DNA of 14,206 bases, taken from positions 1-14,206 of the forward strand of contig JACQUM010000099.1 in NCBI GenBank assembly GCA_016210295.1, written 5' to 3'. The translations under genes were made by a program, and so were the position numbers. Position 1 is the first letter of the stretch; the number at the start of each line of letters is the position of its first letter. The stretch is from Chloroflexota bacterium (GTDB lineage Bacteria; Chloroflexota; Dehalococcoidia; UBA6926; JACQUM01). Positions 12,796-14,206 of this stretch are shown in pieces. The notes beneath the pieces were generated by a model. It had not been told where the DNA came from. It was given only the letters and a program-made list of their open reading frames with translations, and did no database searches.

Positions 12796-14206
12796 CTATC
12801 TCTGCTCCGCGTAGTCCAGGACGAAGTTGACGAGGCTCCGCACGGGCTGGCCCGTTGCTCCTCGCGGCTCCCAGCCCTTTTCGCTCTCCGTGGTTGCCAC
12901 CCCGGCGATGTCGAGGTGGGCCCATGGGGTCTCCTCGATGAACTCGTGGAGGAACTGGGCGGCGGCGATGGAGCCGGCGAGGCGGCCTCCCGTGTTCTTC
13001 AGGTCGGCGACCGTGCTCTTGTTCAGCTCCTTGTACTCCTCCCATAGGGGGAGCTGCCACATCTTTTCCCCCGCGTGTTTTCCGGCGGCGACGATCCGGT
13101 CCGCCACCTCCTGGTCGTTGGCGAAGACGCCGGCGGCGACCTTCCCCAGGGTGACGGAGATGGCACCCGTCAGAGTGGCCACGTCGATCACGGGGCGGAG
13201 GCCGAGACGATGCGCCCAGCTCAGGGCGTCGGCCAGGATGAGGCGTCCCTCCGCGTCGGTGTTCTCCACCTCGACGGTCTTGCCGTTCATGGCGACGAGG
13301 AGGTCGCCGGGCTTCTGGGCGCCGCCGCCGGGCATGTTCTCCGTGGCTGGGACGAAGGCGAGAACGTTGATGACGGGCTTGAGCCGAGCGATGGCCTGCA
13401 TGGCCGCGATGACGGCGGCGCCGCCCGCCATGTCGGTCTTCATCGCCTGCATGCCTTCGGCGGGCTTCAGGGAGACGCCGCCGGAGTCGAAGGTGATCCC
13501 CTTGCCGACGAGCCCCAGGGTCGAGCGGATGCCCCACGGGTCCCCTTTGTAGCCCAGGATGATGAACTTGGGCGGCTGGTGGGAGCCCTTGGCGACGCCC
13601 AGGACTCCTCCCATTCCCAGGGCTTCCATGTGCTCCCTCTCCAGCACGTTGAACTCGAGACCGCAGGATTCGGCTGCCTGGCGCGCTCGCTCCGCCAAGA
13701 TGGTCGGCGTCATGTAGTTAGAGGGCTCGTTGACAAGGTCCCGCGCCAGGGCCGCTGCCTCCGCCACGATGCGGCCCCGTTCGATCCCTCGCTCGATGGC
13801 GGGGAGCCTCTCCGCCTCTCGCTCCAGGAGAAGAAGTTCCTCGGGCCCCTTTCCGTTGTCATCTTCCTTGCTGAGGTGAGCGCGGAAGCGGTAAAGGCCC
13901 AGGAGAGCGCCTTCGGCGATGGCCTGGGCCGAGTCGTCGGGCGCGAGCCCTCCGGCTCCCGCCCCGTGGACCACCGAAGCAGCTTTCTTAATTCCCCTCC
14001 GCCGCAGGAAGCGGGCGATCTCGGCGCTGACGCTGCGGACGGCGTCGGTATCGAGCCTCTCCTGTTTCCCCAGTCCGGCGACCACGACGCGCTTGGAGGG
14101 CATCTTGCCCTGGGTGTGGATCAGGGTCAGCTCCCCGCGCTTCCCCTTCATCTCGCCGTCCCGCATGAGCTCGCCGATGACGCCTCCGAGGGCCTTGTCC
14201 ACCGCG
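12796..14206 (-). CDS. pepA: Leucyl aminopeptidase PepA (M17), N-terminus outside the window
   Basis: At least 468 residues of a family M17 cytosolic aminopeptidase, which removes N-terminal residues from peptides with two metal ions. The catalytic C-terminal domain is complete, and the metal and active-site residues are visible in order: VGKGITFDSGGVSLKP (Lys and Asp ligands and catalytic Lys), MKTDMAGG (Asp ligand), and NTDAEGR (Asp and Glu ligands and catalytic Arg; codons at 13243-13263). The non-catalytic N-terminal domain is partly present (GELTLIHTQGKMPSKRVVVAGLGK). The reading frame is open to the right edge; the GTG at 14202 (VDKALGG) is an internal codon, since family members have additional residues before it. 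It is the first visible gene of the minus-strand unit that continues into the CoA-transferase. Confidence 0.94.
   Translation of the reverse strand, partial: AVDKALGGVIGELMRDGEMKGKRGELTLIHTQGKMPSKRVVVAGLGKQERLDTDAVRSVSAEIARFLRRRGIKKAASVVHGAGAGGLAPDDSAQAIAEGALLGLYRFRAHLSKEDDNGKGPEELLLLEREAERLPAIERGIERGRIVAEAAALARDLVNEPSNYMTPTILAERARQAAESCGLEFNVLEREHMEALGMGGVLGVAKGSHQPPKFIILGYKGDPWGIRSTLGLVGKGITFDSGGVSLKPAEGMQAMKTDMAGGAAVIAAMQAIARLKPVINVLAFVPATENMPGGGAQKPGDLLVAMNGKTVEVENTDAEGRLILADALSWAHRLGLRPVIDVATLTGAISVTLGKVAAGVFANDQEVADRIVAAGKHAGEKMWQLPLWEEYKELNKSTVADLKNTGGRLAGSIAAAQFLHEFIEETPWAHLDIAGVATTESEKGWEPRGATGQPVRSLVNFVLDYAEQR

Noticed and set aside
14197..14206. GTG 14202 as the true start of PepA
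   Set aside because: M17 proteins have additional N-terminal residues before this VDKALGG-type segment, and the frame is open to the window edge.

Overview
The window looks like chromosomal DNA from a GC-rich member of the Chloroflexota (Dehalococcoidia/SAR202-like is my best guess). The evidence is indirect: lipoproteins with long Thr/Pro linkers of the TPTPTP type, a tandem CaiB/BaiF CoA-transferase, a MoxR-type ATPase paired with a VWA protein, and GTG/TTG starts. There is no rRNA or taxonomic marker here, so this is an inference.

Layout. (1) 1-88 is the cut-off end of a short inverted-repeat element that abuts, and supplies the stop codon of, a minus-strand ornithine cyclodeaminase/mu-crystallin family gene (86-1039). 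(2) A divergent intergenic region of 229 bp carries a sigma70-like promoter and a leader hairpin ahead of a two-gene plus-strand unit: a MoxR/ChlI-like AAA+ ATPase (1269-2663) and a VWA/MIDAS protein (2667-4712). (3) Two plus-strand genes for exported proteins follow: a lipoprotein with two Ig-like repeats (4794-5540) and a secreted protein with two beta-rich repeats resembling DUF5666 (5618-6469). This block ends in a very strong intrinsic terminator (6513-6554). (4) 6470-6799 has no gene. It holds the terminator, a complete copy of the short repeat element (6580-6697) and the promoter region of the next unit. (5) A plus-strand NfeD-type membrane serine protease (6800-8119) and an SPFH/slipin protein (8124-8912) form the classic nfeD-slipin pair. 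(6) A minus-strand unit runs from the right edge: leucyl aminopeptidase PepA (N-terminus outside the window), a tandem CaiB/BaiF CoA-transferase interrupted by an in-frame TAG, a YfcE-type metallophosphoesterase starting at TTG 10360, and a lipoprotein broken by a frameshift at a G7/C7 tract.

Functional picture. Most of the plus-strand half concerns the cell envelope and protein quality control: an AAA+/MIDAS chaperone-like pair, exported proteins, and a membrane protease with its scaffold. The minus-strand half is peptide and acyl-CoA metabolism plus a surface lipoprotein. I found no clearly new defence or mobile system. The most noteworthy signals are the MITE-like repeat family (one full copy, one edge copy, one solo end, all just 3' of genes), the two broken reading frames (amber codon and homopolymer frameshift), and the hairpin/micro-ORF leader in front of the MoxR-VWA operon.
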